Shown here: one piece after another, positions 63,373-64,000 of the stretch
How positions within the stretch are numbered: position 1 is the stretch's first letter
Layout of the letters: every line of letters begins with the position of its first letter
Assembly: GCF_036967205.1 (NCBI RefSeq)
Contig: NZ_CP146022.1
Location: forward strand, 5,456,001 to 5,520,000
Direction: 5' to 3'
Length of the DNA stretch: 64,000 bases
Source: Streptomyces sp. Q6
GTDB taxonomy: Bacteria; Actinomycetota; Actinomycetes; Streptomycetales; Streptomycetaceae
The notes under the pieces: generated by a model
What the model was told of the DNA's origin: nothing
Databases searched by the model: none
The model's input: the letters and a program-made list of their open reading frames with translations, nothing else
Made by a program: the position numbers and the translations under genes

Positions 63373-64000
63373 TCACACCAGCTTCAACGACCGCTTCAGG
63401 AAGTCGACTTGGAGCAGCAGCAGGTTCTCGGCGACCTGCTCCTGCGGCGTCATGTGCGTGACCCCCGACAGCGGCAGCACCTCGTGCGGGCGCCCGTCCG
63501 CGAGCAGCGCGGAACTGAGCCGCAGGGAGTGGGCCACCACCACGTTGTCGTCGGCGAGCCCGTGCACGATGAGCATCGGCCGGTGCTCGTCGGCGGCCTC
63601 CGCGAGCCCGTCGTCCGTCACCAGCGAACTCTTCGCGTACGTGTCCGGGGACGTCGCCGGATCGCCCAGGTAACGCTCCGTGTAGTGCGTGTCGTACAGC
63701 CGCCAGTCCGTCACCGGCGCGCCCGCGATGCCCGCGTGGAAGACGTCGGGGCGGCGCAGCACGGCCAGCGCCGACAGATAGCCGCCGTAGCTCCAGCCGC
63801 GCATCGCCACCTTGGACAGGTCGAGCGGGAACCGCTCGGCCAGCGCGTGCAGCGCCGTGACCTGGTCGTCCAGCGTCACCGTGAAGTCGCCGCGGACCGA
63901 CTTCTCGCGGCCGGGGGAGATGCCGGGCGTGCCCCGGCCGTCCGCGACGATCACCGCGAAGCCCTGGTCGGCGAACCACTGCGAGGTCAGGTACGGGTTG
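63373..64000 (-). CDS. Prolyl oligopeptidase-family serine peptidase (S9), C-terminal part (partial)
   Basis: The last 209 residues of the alpha/beta hydrolase domain are present; the frame runs off the right edge. The nucleophile is the Ser in MRGWSYGGYL, the catalytic Asp is in HGLADDNVVV and the His in LSGVTHMTP, so the triad is complete. The order and spacing fit the dipeptidyl-peptidase IV branch (S9B). A peptidase beside two oligopeptide importers may process imported peptides. The N-terminal propeller is outside the window, so signal peptide and location are unknown. Confidence 0.9.
   Translation of the reverse strand, partial: NPYLTSQWFADQGFAVIVADGRGTPGISPGREKSVRGDFTVTLDDQVTALHALAERFPLDLSKVAMRGWSYGGYLSALAVLRRPDVFHAGIAGAPVTDWRLYDTHYTERYLGDPATSPDTYAKSSLVTDDGLAEAADEHRPMLIVHGLADDNVVVAHSLRLSSALLADGRPHEVLPLSGVTHMTPQEQVAENLLLLQVDFLKRSLKLV

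Overview
The window is a piece of Streptomyces (or close relative) chromosome. It has very high G+C with strong third-position G/C bias, GTG and TTG starts, and long G+C-rich stem-loops without T-tracts. Its gene order, from memory, is that of the S. coelicolor core region ispH-ppgK-ychF ... sdh ... typA-bldK. Most of it is ordinary chromosome. One block, 2886-11212, is clearly inserted.

Layout. 1-2909: tail of ispH, polyphosphate glucokinase, a small membrane protein and ychF. 2886-11212: a genomic island of about 8.3 kb bounded by a diverged direct repeat of the last 24 bp of ychF plus its terminator, with clustered GTGCTGGGAT repeats just inside both ends. It carries an RHH/PIN toxin-antitoxin pair, two unknown genes, a decayed IS256-family transposase, an ImmA-type protease plus XRE regulator and, divergent from them, a four-gene ubiquitin-like conjugation operon (Ubl, E2, JAB/JAMM peptidase, E1). 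No integrase gene is present. The composition and order match the Bil (BilABCD) anti-phage systems. A neighbouring repressor/metalloprotease pair resembles the CapH/CapP control module of some CBASS loci. This is the most interesting locus in the window.

11396-30663: an Lrp-type regulator with an amidase and a DUF3311/SSS symporter pair; a secreted GH65 enzyme and a threonine-synthase-like enzyme, both frameshifted; a GntR regulator followed by a 29-bp tandem array; an NCS1 permease with a Cys-rich tail; SPOR-like, Nudix, anti-sigma-like kinase and SpoIIE-type phosphatase genes; PspA; and a frameshifted TPM-domain protein. 30896-39613: a LacI-type regulon candidate made of a GH1 glycosidase, a sugar ABC importer and a divergent acetyl esterase, with closely similar operators upstream of the importer and of the lacI-type gene. 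A small membrane protein here is followed by a second, 15-bp, tandem array.

39704-64000: a lipoprotein, an actinobacterial-type succinate dehydrogenase operon, a large peptide-binding lipoprotein, typA, the complete bldK oligopeptide importer (bldKA-E), a methyltransferase, a second oligopeptide ABC operon and the end of a prolyl-oligopeptidase-family peptidase. Two oligopeptide importers plus an extra binding protein make this a peptide-uptake and developmental-signalling region.

Two points for users. Three minus-strand genes between 15.7 and 29.1 kb each look broken by one missing base near the 3' end, so assembly errors should be excluded before calling pseudogenes. No tRNA, rRNA or CRISPR array was seen.
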